Of a stretch of DNA of 49,289 nucleotides, positions 13,381-21,045 are shown one piece after another; the first letter of the stretch is position 1, and every line of letters begins with the position of its first letter. The stretch comes from a virus. Below the pieces are notes generated by a model. It did no database searches, was not told the DNA's origin, and saw only the letters and a list, made by a program, of their open reading frames with translations. The stretch spans positions 1 to 49,289 of IMG/VR virus record IMGVR_UViG_3300031952_000026; one strand, 5' to 3'. A program made the translations under genes and the position numbers.

Positions 13381-13421
13381 TTTATAAAGTATACAATTAT
13401 TTTTATAAAATATACAATTAT
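13381..13421. repeat. Two tandem 20-bp operator-like repeats, third partial copy at 13787-13800
   Basis: TTTATAAAGTATACAATTAT (13381-13400) and TTTATAAAATATACAATTAT (13402-13421), 21 bp apart. The first 14 bases recur at 13787-13800 on the other side of the small leftward gene. Spacing by two helical turns suits cooperative protein binding. Confidence 0.65.
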
Positions 13422-13657
13422 TTATCGTTTAATTTTATTACTAAATTGTAAAACATCTCTTCAATTTCTGGCTTTCCAGCCAAATCAATATGAGTCCTAA
13501 TAATTTCTAGTTGATCCAAAGCAAAAACGATTTTTTCTTTTTTAGTCATTTTTTTTCTTTTTTGATATTGCTCCTTCTGGTAATTTTGGTTTTTTTCTGT
13601 TTTGCGATATGCCGCGAAATAAGCAGCTCTATCTTTTGATAATTGTTTTTGCTTCAT
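13418..13657 (-). CDS. Small basic protein (79 aa)
   Basis: Starts MKQKQLSKDRAAYFAAYRKTEKNQNYQKEQYQKRKK: a highly basic, Gln/Tyr-rich N-terminus, then a helical pair (EKIVFALDQLEIIRTHI, PEIEEMFYNLVIKL). The basic half could bind nucleic acid. Flanked by the 13381/13787 repeats; an upstream TTTACT-N17-TAAAAT on the minus strand could be its promoter. Confidence 0.5.
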   Translation of the reverse strand: MKQKQLSKDRAAYFAAYRKTEKNQNYQKEQYQKRKKMTKKEKIVFALDQLEIIRTHIDLAGKPEIEEMFYNLVIKLNDK

Positions 13658-13807
13658 ATTATTTTTTATTTAAGATTGTTAAAATTGTTATTAAAGATTG
13701 TTATTAAATATATTTTAAAGGATATATAACTAATAGTAAAGAAGTTATTTAATTTATTTTAAACAATTGTTTTATTTTGACATAATTTTATAAAATATAC
13801 GAAATAC

Positions 13808-13836
13808 TTGATTATTTATAAAAAATTAATTATCAT
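13808..13836 (+). promoter_or_regulatory. Rightward sigma70-like promoter candidate before the terL block
   Basis: TTGATT (13808-13813), 17-base spacer, TATCAT (13831-13836), about 30 bases before the HTH gene. Plausible in an AT-rich background where chance matches are frequent. Confidence 0.35.
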
Positions 13837-13866
13837 TTATTTTTTTACTAAATTATTTCTAATAAA

Positions 13867-14091
13867 ATGACAGAATATTTAAATGAGGCTGAATTAGATA
13901 CACTCAAGAATTTCATGAAAGATAGAAATATCACAAAAGCTAAAATTGGTCGCTTAATAAATAAAACGCCACAGGTTGTCAATCACTATTTTAAAAAGAA
14001 AAAATTTAAAAGATTATTAGCTCAAGAGTTTCAAAAAAGATTACAAAAAGAATCTTTGAAAGGTTTTGAAGAAATTGCATTTTTAAATTAA
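13867..14091 (+). CDS. Small HTH protein (74 aa)
   Basis: KDRNITKAKIGRLINKTPQVVNHYFKKKKFKRLLAQEF looks like a Cro/CI-like helix-turn-helix with recognition helix TPQVVNHYF. It lies two bases before the terL start, so it could be a transcription regulator of the late block or an alternative small packaging subunit. Confidence 0.55.
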   Translation: MTEYLNEAELDTLKNFMKDRNITKAKIGRLINKTPQVVNHYFKKKKFKRLLAQEFQKRLQKESLKGFEEIAFLN

Positions 14092-14093
14092 TT

Positions 14094-15389
14094 GTGATTA
14101 AAACAAGTGATTTAATCGCACCACATTTTTATCCAGTTCACAAAGCTATCAGAAATCAAACCCACAGTCATTTTTTACTCAAAGGCGGCAGGGGTTCAAC
14201 AAAATCAAGCTTTGTAGCTATTGAAATAATTCTTGGTATAATAAATGATTCCGAAGCTAACGCAGTTTGTTTTCGTAAGACTGGCAATTCAATTAGAGAC
14301 TCAATCCACGGAACGCTAAAATGGGCAATTAATAAACTTGGGGAAACTGAAAACTTTCATTCTATTCAATCTCCCTCTGAAATTACATATTTACCCACGG
14401 GTCAAAAAATACTACTCAAAGGGCTTGACGATCCGACAAAAATTAAATCAATTAGAGTTGAATCGGGTTATTTTAAATATTTATGGTTTGAAGAAGGTGA
14501 AGAATATGACGGTGACGATGAAATCACAAGCGTTGCAGAATCAGTGTTGCGCGGTAGAAAATGTATTGAATTTATTACTTTTAATCCTCCAAAAAATCCG
14601 AAACATTGGATTAATAAATTTAGTGAAATTGAGCAGAATGAAAGGCTTGTCCACCATTCAACATATTTAGATATTCCACAAAGTTGGGTATCTAAAAAAA
14701 CAAGAGCAATAGTTGCAGAAATGGAATCTGGAAATTATGAACGCTATGCACATCAATATCTCGGAAAGCCTGTCGGCAATGCTGATGAAATTGTTTTTAG
14801 CGGAAAATTTGAATCACGAACATTTACAACCCCAGAAATTAGTGAACTTTACCAGAGCCGCTTTTTCTTTGGTGCGGATTGGGGCTTTGCAAATGATCCA
14901 ACAGTTTTAATACGCTGCTTTATAAAAGACAAATGTTTATGGATTGATTATGAAGCTTATAAAAAAGAAGTTGAAATTGATCATCTAGGAAAAGTTTTGT
15001 TTGATAAAATACCCGAATCTAGAAAATGGGTAATTGAATCAGATAGCTCAAGACCAGAAACAATATCAAATGTAGCTCGTCAAGGTTATAAAATAAGAGC
15101 AGCTAAAAAATGGAGCGGAAGTATTGAAGATGGTATTGAATATATTAAAAGCTTTAATAAAATAATAATTCACTCCCGCTGCCCAAGAATTTTACAAGAA
15201 TTTGAAAATTATTCTTATAAAATAGACAAAGAAACTAAAGACCCATTGCCTTTAATTGACGATAAAAAGCAAAGAATAAAATCAAACGGCGATAGTATAG
15301 GGATCAAAGATGACGGGATTGATGCTTTGCGTTATGCTTTAAGCACTTATATAATTCCTAAAAAAAAGTTTCATTATGCAATTATTTGA
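14094..15389 (+). CDS. terL: Terminase large subunit, PBSX family
   Basis: ATP-driven packaging motor and headful/cos nuclease. 431 residues. Walker A KGGRGSTKS (30-38), Walker B strand YLWFEEGEE (129-137), and C-terminal RNase H-like nuclease with Asp 262 (GADWGF), Asp 317 (IESDSSRPE) and Asp 410 (DDGIDALRYAL). Starts at GTG right after the HTH gene's stop; no better ATG upstream. Its TGA stop is part of the first late motif. The family is usually linked to SPP1/PBSX-type packaging, but the packaging mode cannot be read here. Confidence 0.95.
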   Translation: MIKTSDLIAPHFYPVHKAIRNQTHSHFLLKGGRGSTKSSFVAIEIILGIINDSEANAVCFRKTGNSIRDSIHGTLKWAINKLGETENFHSIQSPSEITYLPTGQKILLKGLDDPTKIKSIRVESGYFKYLWFEEGEEYDGDDEITSVAESVLRGRKCIEFITFNPPKNPKHWINKFSEIEQNERLVHHSTYLDIPQSWVSKKTRAIVAEMESGNYERYAHQYLGKPVGNADEIVFSGKFESRTFTTPEISELYQSRFFFGADWGFANDPTVLIRCFIKDKCLWIDYEAYKKEVEIDHLGKVLFDKIPESRKWVIESDSSRPETISNVARQGYKIRAAKKWSGSIEDGIEYIKSFNKIIIHSRCPRILQEFENYSYKIDKETKDPLPLIDDKKQRIKSNGDSIGIKDDGIDALRYALSTYIIPKKKFHYAII

Positions 15390-15410
15390 TTCTTTTTTCA
15401 CTTGCAATAA
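15386..15410 (+). promoter_or_regulatory. Late motif copy 1 (TTGAT-N8-CACTTGCAATAA)
   Basis: 25-bp element overlapping the terL stop and preceding the membrane protein/portal/minor-head block. Identical in layout to copies at 21679, 31310 and 40975; the N8 is TCTTTTTT here. Confidence 0.75.
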
Positions 15411-15448
15411 AAACCTAAAAATTTTTTATTTAATTAAAAAACTAAATT

Positions 15449-15640
15449 ATGAAAAAAATTAAATTTAGATCACTAGATTATAGATTAATTATTAAATTTT
15501 TTTTAGAATGTTTTTTGCTATTTTTAATTTTGTTTAATTTAATAAAATTAAGTTTTGCCAGCTCCTTATTTCTAGTAGCTAAACATTCAATTAGCGTTAT
15601 CATAACATGCGCTGCTTCATTAATAATTCTCAAAAAATAG
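15449..15640 (+). CDS. Small membrane protein (63 aa)
   Basis: Basic start (MKKIKFRSLDYRL) then two hydrophobic segments (FFLECFLLFLILFNLI and AKHSISVIITCAASLIIL). Lies between the late motif and the portal gene, stop codon abutting the portal ATG. Function unknown. Confidence 0.5.
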   Translation: MKKIKFRSLDYRLIIKFFLECFLLFLILFNLIKLSFASSLFLVAKHSISVIITCAASLIILKK

Positions 15641-17020
15641 ATGTTTGATTTAATAGTTAAAAAAGATTTACAATTAGAATCAAAAAAATCTTATAATTTC
15701 ACTAATCAGTCAGCATACACATCTTTAAATAATTCTTTTTTAAAATCAGATCAGCAATATAATTATTTAAAGTATTATCTTGAATCTTCGCCTGTTTTTA
15801 CTGCTATTCGCTTAATTGTTGATAATCTAGTATCAATTAAACCAATTTTAAGAAATAAAAAAACTGGTGATTTTACTGACATAAGTAAAGATAGCACTGG
15901 TATTTTGCTGCTCTTATCAAGACCAAATCCTTTTACAAGTCAAGAGTTGTTTTATAGACAGCTCGCAACTTATTATATTTTAACAGGAAATTCATATATT
16001 AACCAAATCGGTAATGAAAAGCGAATAGTGGAGCTTAATGTTTTAAGACCTCAAGATATAACTATTCAATCAGATTACACAGACGGTTACGCTGGTGAGT
16101 ACAGATATAATTCAACTTATTCTTCTTTAACTTACAAAAGAGGCAAAGATTACAAAGACTTGAGAAGATACAGATTTTATTCAGAAAATAAAAATGAAAT
16201 TAATCAATTAATCAATTTTAATCCTAATTATTCTAATTCAAATCTTTTGGGAGTTAGCGATTTATCAGCATGCGAAATTGAAATAAGCCAGTATCTTTTA
16301 GCTTCAATTCATAATAATTCTCTTTTGCAGAATCAAGCAAGACCAAGCGGTCTTTTAACATACAAAGGCAACAATATTTTTGATGAAGACTTTGTTGATA
16401 AAGCAAAAGATATGATCAGAGAAACTTTTAGCGGCGCAGGAAATGCAGGAAAAACAGCAATATTAGATGGTGACTTTCACTGGCAACAAATGAGTGAGTC
16501 AATAAAAGATATGGATTTTGCAACTCTTAAGAATCAAACAGAATTATCAGTTTATAAAGCTTTAAAAGTTCCGATGAGTTACGCGACAAATGATGCTTCA
16601 ACTTATAACAATAAAGAAATTTCTAAGTTAGATTTATACGATAATGCAGTTATACCGCTTAGAAAAACAATTGATAAATTCTTGACTGATGCTATAATGT
16701 ATAGATACGATGAAAATTTAGAAATAACTTTTGACCCCGCAGAAATTGAAACTCTTAATGTTCGTCGCGTTAAATATGCAACTGATATGTCAAAAATGGC
16801 AGCATTCAGTAGAGACGAAATCAGAAATATCATGGGCTATCCCAACACACAAGGTGGAGAAATAATTTATCAACCTCAAAACTTGATTGCTAGTGGTACA
16901 GATAGTATTATCAATAATGATAGAGAATCTTTAGACGCAAAAGCGCGTTTTATCAAAAACATGAAAGATGGCGGTTATAAAGATGAGGTAATTAGTGAAT
17001 CAATCAAAAAATGGTTTTAA
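15641..17020 (+). CDS. HK97-type portal protein
   Basis: Dodecameric ring at one capsid vertex through which DNA passes. 459 residues with family features: the SPVFTAIRLIVDNLVSIKP helix, the RPNPFTSQELFYRQLATYYILTGNSYI block, QARPSGLLTY and LKVPMSYATNDASTYNNKE near the C-terminal third, then a charged tail. Located after terL and overlapping the minor-head gene by ten bases. Confidence 0.92.
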   Translation: MFDLIVKKDLQLESKKSYNFTNQSAYTSLNNSFLKSDQQYNYLKYYLESSPVFTAIRLIVDNLVSIKPILRNKKTGDFTDISKDSTGILLLLSRPNPFTSQELFYRQLATYYILTGNSYINQIGNEKRIVELNVLRPQDITIQSDYTDGYAGEYRYNSTYSSLTYKRGKDYKDLRRYRFYSENKNEINQLINFNPNYSNSNLLGVSDLSACEIEISQYLLASIHNNSLLQNQARPSGLLTYKGNNIFDEDFVDKAKDMIRETFSGAGNAGKTAILDGDFHWQQMSESIKDMDFATLKNQTELSVYKALKVPMSYATNDASTYNNKEISKLDLYDNAVIPLRKTIDKFLTDAIMYRYDENLEITFDPAEIETLNVRRVKYATDMSKMAAFSRDEIRNIMGYPNTQGGEIIYQPQNLIASGTDSIINNDRESLDAKARFIKNMKDGGYKDEVISESIKKWF

Positions 17021-18036
17021 ACAATCAAAAGTCTTCTCAAGAATTAGATATTGAGAAAAAGAGAATTGAAGCTACTATCGCACCAAAATTTGAAGCTATT
17101 TTTAAGAATTTAGCTATTGACTGTCAAAACTTATATCTTGCAACACAATCATTAAATTCTGAGTTAATCGCTAATAATTACGCTCCTGAATTTTTAAAAG
17201 AAATTAGGGATGCAATGCGTAAATCAATAAAATATTTTGGTTTTAATTTGCGAAAAGAAGCTGAGAAAAAGTATAATCTTTTTTTTAATGCAAATTATCA
17301 TAAAAGCTTTTTAGATTTACAGTTAAAAACAGATATTACAATTCAAGATGACGAATTAGAGCCAAAACTTGATGAAATTAACAGCTCTTTTCTTTTAGCC
17401 GCGACTCTGTTTATTGCTAATGAAAGTGAGGTTCAAAATGCTTTTGTTACTTCTACAAATCAAAAAATGATTGATAATGCTTTGATTAAAGCGGATGTTG
17501 ATTTTTATCAATCACTACAAGAAAATCAAAGTTTAATTGCAAGTCTTCAAAATAAAATACCCTCTGCCTCTGTGCAACAACAAGCGGCAATCGCAAGAGA
17601 AATTGAGAAAGTTAGAAATCAAATCTTAATTTCAAATGATAATAAAGCTAAAATTATTGGCGAAAACATAAGAATTAACATTCTAGCAAAAGCACATTCA
17701 AGAAGCGAATTAATTAGTAGTCAAAATGTAGGTTTAGCGGAAAGTTGGGCAAGACAGACTGAGGCAAGTTTAATAGATCAAGCCGCTCTTATTACCAATC
17801 AAAATAAAGAAATTTATATTCTAAAAATTTGGGATTCTATTTTAGATGGCAAAACAAGAGTTGAAAATTTTAATCATGTAGCTCCAGATGGGCAGACTGT
17901 TGGTATAAATGAAGATTATATTGTGAGCGGAGAGCGTTTAAAATATCCCAGAGACGGTTCAAGAGCTTCAATTGGTAATATTGCGAGGTGTAGATGTAAT
18001 AGTAGATTTGTTATAAAAACTAGTATTCTATCTTAG
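17011..18036 (+). CDS. Mu gpF-like minor head protein
   Basis: Head morphogenesis protein of the Phage_Mu_F family, thought to bind the portal and sometimes enter the cell with DNA. 341 residues; long helical N-terminus, then the diagnostic C-terminal block IWDSILDGKTRVENFNHVAPDGQ...RYPRDGSRASIGNIARCRCNSRFV (approximate, with LKYPRDGS as seen). Follows portal as usual. The transposon-like element begins 48 bases after its stop. Confidence 0.88.
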   Translation: MVLNNQKSSQELDIEKKRIEATIAPKFEAIFKNLAIDCQNLYLATQSLNSELIANNYAPEFLKEIRDAMRKSIKYFGFNLRKEAEKKYNLFFNANYHKSFLDLQLKTDITIQDDELEPKLDEINSSFLLAATLFIANESEVQNAFVTSTNQKMIDNALIKADVDFYQSLQENQSLIASLQNKIPSASVQQQAAIAREIEKVRNQILISNDNKAKIIGENIRINILAKAHSRSELISSQNVGLAESWARQTEASLIDQAALITNQNKEIYILKIWDSILDGKTRVENFNHVAPDGQTVGINEDYIVSGERLKYPRDGSRASIGNIARCRCNSRFVIKTSILS

Positions 18037-18076
18037 AAATTTTGTAGCTCTTCAATTCATTATTATTACTTATATA

Positions 18077-18084
18077 ATTTCTTT
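18077..18084. repeat. 8-bp target duplication, left
   Basis: ATTTCTTT immediately outside the left terminal inverted repeat; identical copy at 20501-20508. Confidence 0.95.
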
Positions 18085-18108
18085 CGCAATGTCCCATTAA
18101 TAGGTTAT
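18085..18108 (+). repeat. Terminal inverted repeat, left
   Basis: 24 bp starting CGCAATGTCCCATTAATAGG; exact reverse complement of 20477-20500. Confidence 0.95.
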
Positions 18109-18122
18109 ACTTTTCTTTTGAC

Positions 18123-18189
18123 TTCATAAAATAGTTGGTTGTTAATAATCAAGTTTTGCAAAACCGATTATCGCCAGCTATTTTATGAA
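18123..18189 (+). promoter_or_regulatory. Nested hairpin covering the start codon of the fusion gene
   Basis: Outer stem: TTCATAAAATAGTTGG (18123-18138) with CCAGCTATTTTATGAA (18174-18189), 15 of 16 paired; the ATG at 18185 lies in the stem. Inside are ATAATC/GATTAT and the 12-bp palindrome GTTTTGCAAAAC. In RNA read through from outside this would hide the start codon, a device known from IS10/IS50-type elements. Confidence 0.7.
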
Positions 18190-19171
18190 TTTAGTAGAAA
18201 TATTTAAACAATTTCCTACCCAAAAAGAGTGTATTGATTACCTAGAAAATCTCAAGTGGAAAGGAGAGCCAACTTGCCCTTACTGCAAATCTAAAAAACA
18301 TCATTCCTACCCATCAGAATTTAGACATTATTGCCACAATTGTAAAACTTCTTACCGCGTCACAATCGGCACAATTTTTCACGATACATGCCTCCCCCTT
18401 CAAAAATGGTTCTTGGCTATTTGTTTAATTTTAAATGCCAAAAAAGGAATTTCTAGCCGTCAATTAGCAAGAGATTTAGATGTCAATAAAGACACGGCTT
18501 GGTCAATGCAAATGAGGGTTAGAAAAGCTATGGTTGAAACCCCAAATAGTCCTTTTAGTGGTGAAATAGCTATTGAATGGGATAGTAATCAAGAAATTCT
18601 TTTAACAAAGATTGCAAGTGATCTGAGGGCAATTAGATCCAACAATATATCTACAAGTAATTTAGATTATGATATATTGCAGGAATATAAAAAACTGGCT
18701 AAATTTTCTTTTAGAAAGAATGATAGATATGAAACTACTATTAGTTTTTCAGATGATGAAACCATAATTTTTGATGAAGATTTTAGCAAGAATATTGATA
18801 ATTTTCTAAAAGGAAATGATGATTGTTTTAGTTCTTACGAAGGAGAATTAGAGCAAATAAACTTACACAATGGAATAAACTGTTTTTATATTTATCCTTA
18901 TGGATTACCAGAAAAAATAAGATGTAATTTTTCACAAGAATTATCTGATAATGCAATAGATGGTATTGGCAGAAAAGTATGTATAAGTGGACAAGCTATT
19001 TATACAAATAATCAGAATTTTCCACATTTAATTAATGTTAAACAAATAGAAGTTTATCCTTTGGAAAATGACTTGCCAGATTGGAATGATTTATTAGGAA
19101 TCGCCCCAAATGCAACAGGTGATTTATATTCAGAACAATTTATTGCGAATTTAAGAGATGACTGGCACTAA
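18185..19171 (+). CDS. Chimera: IS1595-type transposase N-terminus fused to antitoxin-like protein
   Basis: 328 residues. Residues 1-126 match the N-terminus of ISXO2/IS1595 transposases: LEYLENLKW-like opening (IDYLENLKWKGEPT), zinc ribbon Cys 31/34/50/53, TIFHDTCLPLQKWF and HTH SSRQLARDLDVNKDTAWSMQMRV, ending SPFSGEI where family members run into the DDE domain. From IEWDSNQEILLTKIASDL on, the sequence is instead like proteins encoded just before PIN toxins, ending LLGIAPNATGDLYSEQFIANLRDDW. The last 14 bases overlap the PIN gene. It probably acts as antitoxin with a transposon-derived DNA-binding head. Confidence 0.75.
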   Translation: MNLVEIFKQFPTQKECIDYLENLKWKGEPTCPYCKSKKHHSYPSEFRHYCHNCKTSYRVTIGTIFHDTCLPLQKWFLAICLILNAKKGISSRQLARDLDVNKDTAWSMQMRVRKAMVETPNSPFSGEIAIEWDSNQEILLTKIASDLRAIRSNNISTSNLDYDILQEYKKLAKFSFRKNDRYETTISFSDDETIIFDEDFSKNIDNFLKGNDDCFSSYEGELEQINLHNGINCFYIYPYGLPEKIRCNFSQELSDNAIDGIGRKVCISGQAIYTNNQNFPHLINVKQIEVYPLENDLPDWNDLLGIAPNATGDLYSEQFIANLRDDWH

Positions 19172-19655
19172 AAAAATATTTTATTGGGATTCTTGCATTT
19201 TTATTTCTTGGATCAAAAACGAGGATCGTAAAGATCCAAATGACATGGCTGGTGTAAGAGATGTAATAGATAGATTAAAGAAAAGGGATGTAACTATTAT
19301 AACTTCAACAATAACGCAAACAGAAGTTGGAGCCTGTAATGTAGGTGTTGGTGTTCTACAAATATTTGATGATTTATTAAAAAGGAAAAATATTCAAAGA
19401 ATATCTGTTGATATTAAAATTGCTCAATTAGCTAGAACTTTAAGGGATCATTATAGAAATTGCCCAGCAGAATTAGATGCAGATGGTAAATTAATCTCAC
19501 CCAAAACTTTGAGTGTTCCAGATGCTATACACTTAGCTACCGCAATTCTTAACAAGGTAGATTGTTTTCATACTTTTGATAAAAATAATAGCAAAGAATC
19601 ATTAGGATTACTCCCTTTAACTGAAAATATTGCTGGTCATGGTTTAAAAATTTAG
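19158..19655 (+). CDS. PIN-domain toxin (VapC-like ribonuclease)
   Basis: A 165-residue PIN nuclease, expected to cleave RNA with Mg2+. The acidic residues are all present: Asp 11 (YWDSCIF), Glu 56 (TQTEVG), Asp 122 (SVPDAIHLATA) and Asp 141 (HTFDKNN). Its ATG lies within the end of the upstream antitoxin-like gene, the usual translational coupling of a toxin-antitoxin pair. It appears intact. Confidence 0.88.
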   Translation: MTGTKKIFYWDSCIFISWIKNEDRKDPNDMAGVRDVIDRLKKRDVTIITSTITQTEVGACNVGVGVLQIFDDLLKRKNIQRISVDIKIAQLARTLRDHYRNCPAELDADGKLISPKTLSVPDAIHLATAILNKVDCFHTFDKNNSKESLGLLPLTENIAGHGLKI

Positions 19656-19702
19656 AAACCAAGAGTCGAACAATATAGTTTTGCTATAAATGGAAAAACA
19701 AT

Positions 19703-19849
19703 ATGATTAAAAAGAATAGCAAACAACCCCAAAAAGATTTATTCAAACAAGTAGCCAGAGAGCTAAACTGCGATGAAAACGAAAAAAACTTTGACGAAAA
19801 ACTAAAGAAAATAACCAAAAAAATTTCAAAAACCGAGAAATCTAAATAA
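19703..19849 (+). CDS. Small charged protein between PIN and ImmA genes (48 aa)
   Basis: MIKKNSKQPQKDLFKQVARELNCDENEK... then FDEKLKKITKKIS. Resembles short proteins encoded just before ImmA/IrrE genes in alphaproteobacteria, with the CDEN-E-x-FDE-LKKI pattern. Function unknown; it could be a partner or antitoxin of the downstream peptidase. Ends 11 bases before the ImmA start. Confidence 0.6.
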   Translation: MIKKNSKQPQKDLFKQVARELNCDENEKNFDEKLKKITKKISKTEKSK

Positions 19850-19860
19850 CAAATAAAATT

Positions 19861-20355
19861 ATGAATGAAGCTCCTGATTTTAAAAAAGCCCAGCAAGAAG
19901 CCTTGAAGTTACTTGATAAGTTTGGCTACACTTCTCCATCAGTAGATCCAGTAAAGATATGCAAAGATTTGGGGATTAGAGTATTTTTTGCAAATTTTAC
20001 TGGTGATGATGATAAAATTTCCGGTTTTTTCTATGGAGAGAAAAACGAAATTTATGTTAACGAAAAAGAATATCCGCAGAGACAAACATTTACTATTGCT
20101 CACGAGCTTGGTCATAAAATAATGCACGAGGAATGGTTAAATTCATCTGAATACAAAGTTTTATTAAGAAATTCTATTAATGATTCCAACGATTCAAAAG
20201 AAAAGGAAGCAAATGCTTTTGCTGCTCATCTTTTGGTTCCAAAATTTATGCTAGACAAGTATTACAAAATTGCTTCTTTGGAGGAATTAGCAACTCTTTT
20301 TATGGTATCTGTTCCAGTTATTAGAGCCAGAATTCAATTTGAATATGGCAAATAA
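19861..20355 (+). CDS. ImmA/IrrE family metallopeptidase
   Basis: Zinc peptidase of the family that cleaves phage and mobile-element repressors. 164 residues; FTIAHELGHKIMH gives a complete HExxH (His 81, Glu 82, His 85), with EKEANAFAAHLLVP supplying the distal glutamate helix, and a C-terminal helix LEELATLFMVSVPVIRARIQF like an HTH. Unlike the phage's own copy at 8997-9452, the catalytic site is intact. Confidence 0.88.
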   Translation: MNEAPDFKKAQQEALKLLDKFGYTSPSVDPVKICKDLGIRVFFANFTGDDDKISGFFYGEKNEIYVNEKEYPQRQTFTIAHELGHKIMHEEWLNSSEYKVLLRNSINDSNDSKEKEANAFAAHLLVPKFMLDKYYKIASLEELATLFMVSVPVIRARIQFEYGK

Positions 20356-20430
20356 ATGGCAGAAAATATTAAAGAACTAGTTGCTAGGGTAGAAAATACA
20401 AAACAAGAATTTGACTATGCAATGAAATAA
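20356..20430 (+). CDS. 24-residue peptide after ImmA
   Basis: ATG directly follows the ImmA stop; reads MAENIKELVARVENTKQEFDY.... May be the start of a longer gene cut when the element formed, since the right inverted repeat begins 47 bases later. Confidence 0.35.
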   Translation: MAENIKELVARVENTKQEFDYAMK

Positions 20431-20476
20431 ATTTTTAAAATCACCAGTTTTAGAACCAATTGATTATTTAATTATA

Positions 20477-20500
20477 ATAACCTATTAATGGGACATTGCG
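20477..20500 (-). repeat. Terminal inverted repeat, right
   Basis: Ends ...GGGACATTGCG; exact reverse complement of 18085-18108. Confidence 0.95.
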
Positions 20501-20508
20501 ATTTCTTT
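20501..20508. repeat. 8-bp target duplication, right
   Basis: ATTTCTTT immediately outside the right inverted repeat; identical to 18077-18084. Confidence 0.95.
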
Positions 20509-20542
20509 TGCAGTCATAATTTATTTATAATTTAAGTTAATA

Positions 20543-20833
20543 TTATTCGATAACGGCTAAAATTTTTGATTCTTGTAAAATCAATAATTCTTTATTAGCA
20601 ACTTTAACTTCAGTGGCGCCCCATTTTTCAAAAAGAACTTTATCACCAACTCTAACATCTAAAGGAACGATTTTACCAGAATCATCTCTGGTTCCTTTTC
20701 CAACGGCGATAATTATGCCTTCAGTTGGTTTTTCTTGTGAAGAATCTGGAATAATAATTCCACCCGTAGTTTTAGTTTCAGCTTGAACTCTTTCCACTAA
20801 AACTTTGTCGTATAAAGGTCTGATTTGGCTCAT
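20543..20833 (-). CDS. groES: GroES co-chaperonin
   Basis: Heptameric lid of the GroEL folding chamber. 96 residues, full bacterial length. Visible: [12 protein letters not shown], the mobile loop around 17-34 with the hydrophobic GIII tripeptide that contacts Gro[31 protein letters not shown] and a C-terminal ESKILAVIE. It is much closer to bacterial GroES than to T4 gp31. No groEL is present, so it would work with the host's. Encoded against the direction of the head genes but between minor-head and protease genes, suggesting use in capsid folding. Confidence 0.95.
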   Translation of the reverse strand: MSQIRPLYDKVLVERVQAETKTTGGIIIPDSSQEKPTEGIIIAVGKGTRDDSGKIVPLDVRVGDKVLFEKWGATEVKVANKELLILQESKILAVIE

Positions 20834-20911
20834 TTTATTTTATAATTTGATTAATATTTAAGAAGAAGTTTAGTTGATCGCATAATTTTAAATTAATTAT
20901 ACCTTTCGTGA

Positions 20912-21045
20912 TTTGATATAATATTTTTTTTGATATTCTTTTTCTTTTTGGCTGTATTCAATTTTTATTGAGCCTTTTTTTGATATAATATTTTTTTTGA
21001 TATTCTTTTTCTTTTTGGCTGTATTCAATTTTTATTGAGCCTTTT
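20912..21045. repeat. Perfect 67-bp tandem duplication
   Basis: 20912-20978 is identical to 20979-21045 (TTTGATATAATATTTT... to ...TTGAGCCTTTT). It lies at the 3' end of the leftward gene 20958-21368 and is not a multiple of three, so it moved that gene's stop codon. Confidence 0.95.

Larger units (their letters stand above)
18085..20500. mobile_element. IS1595-like transposon derivative carrying PIN toxin and ImmA genes
   Basis: 2,416 bp bounded by 24-bp perfect terminal inverted repeats (18085-18108, 20477-20500; ends CGCAATGTCCC) and a perfect 8-bp direct repeat ATTTCTTT on both sides, the size of target duplication known for the IS1595 family. Inside, all rightward: a transposase N-terminus fused to an antitoxin-like domain, a PIN toxin, a small protein, an ImmA/IrrE peptidase and a micropeptide. 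No DDE catalytic domain is present, so it cannot be autonomous. It sits between the minor-head gene and the leftward groES, where it breaks no gene. Confidence 0.93.

Noticed and set aside
14338-14910. Two open frames inside terL
   Set aside because: Terminase motifs are continuous in the main frame across this region; the others lack start context and composition.
15386-15410. Sigma54 promoter (TTGCA in the late motif)
   Set aside because: The GG of the -24 element is missing in all copies; T tracts occupy that position.
18085-20500. Intact autonomous insertion sequence
   Set aside because: The transposase stops where its DDE domain should begin; no other transposase is inside.
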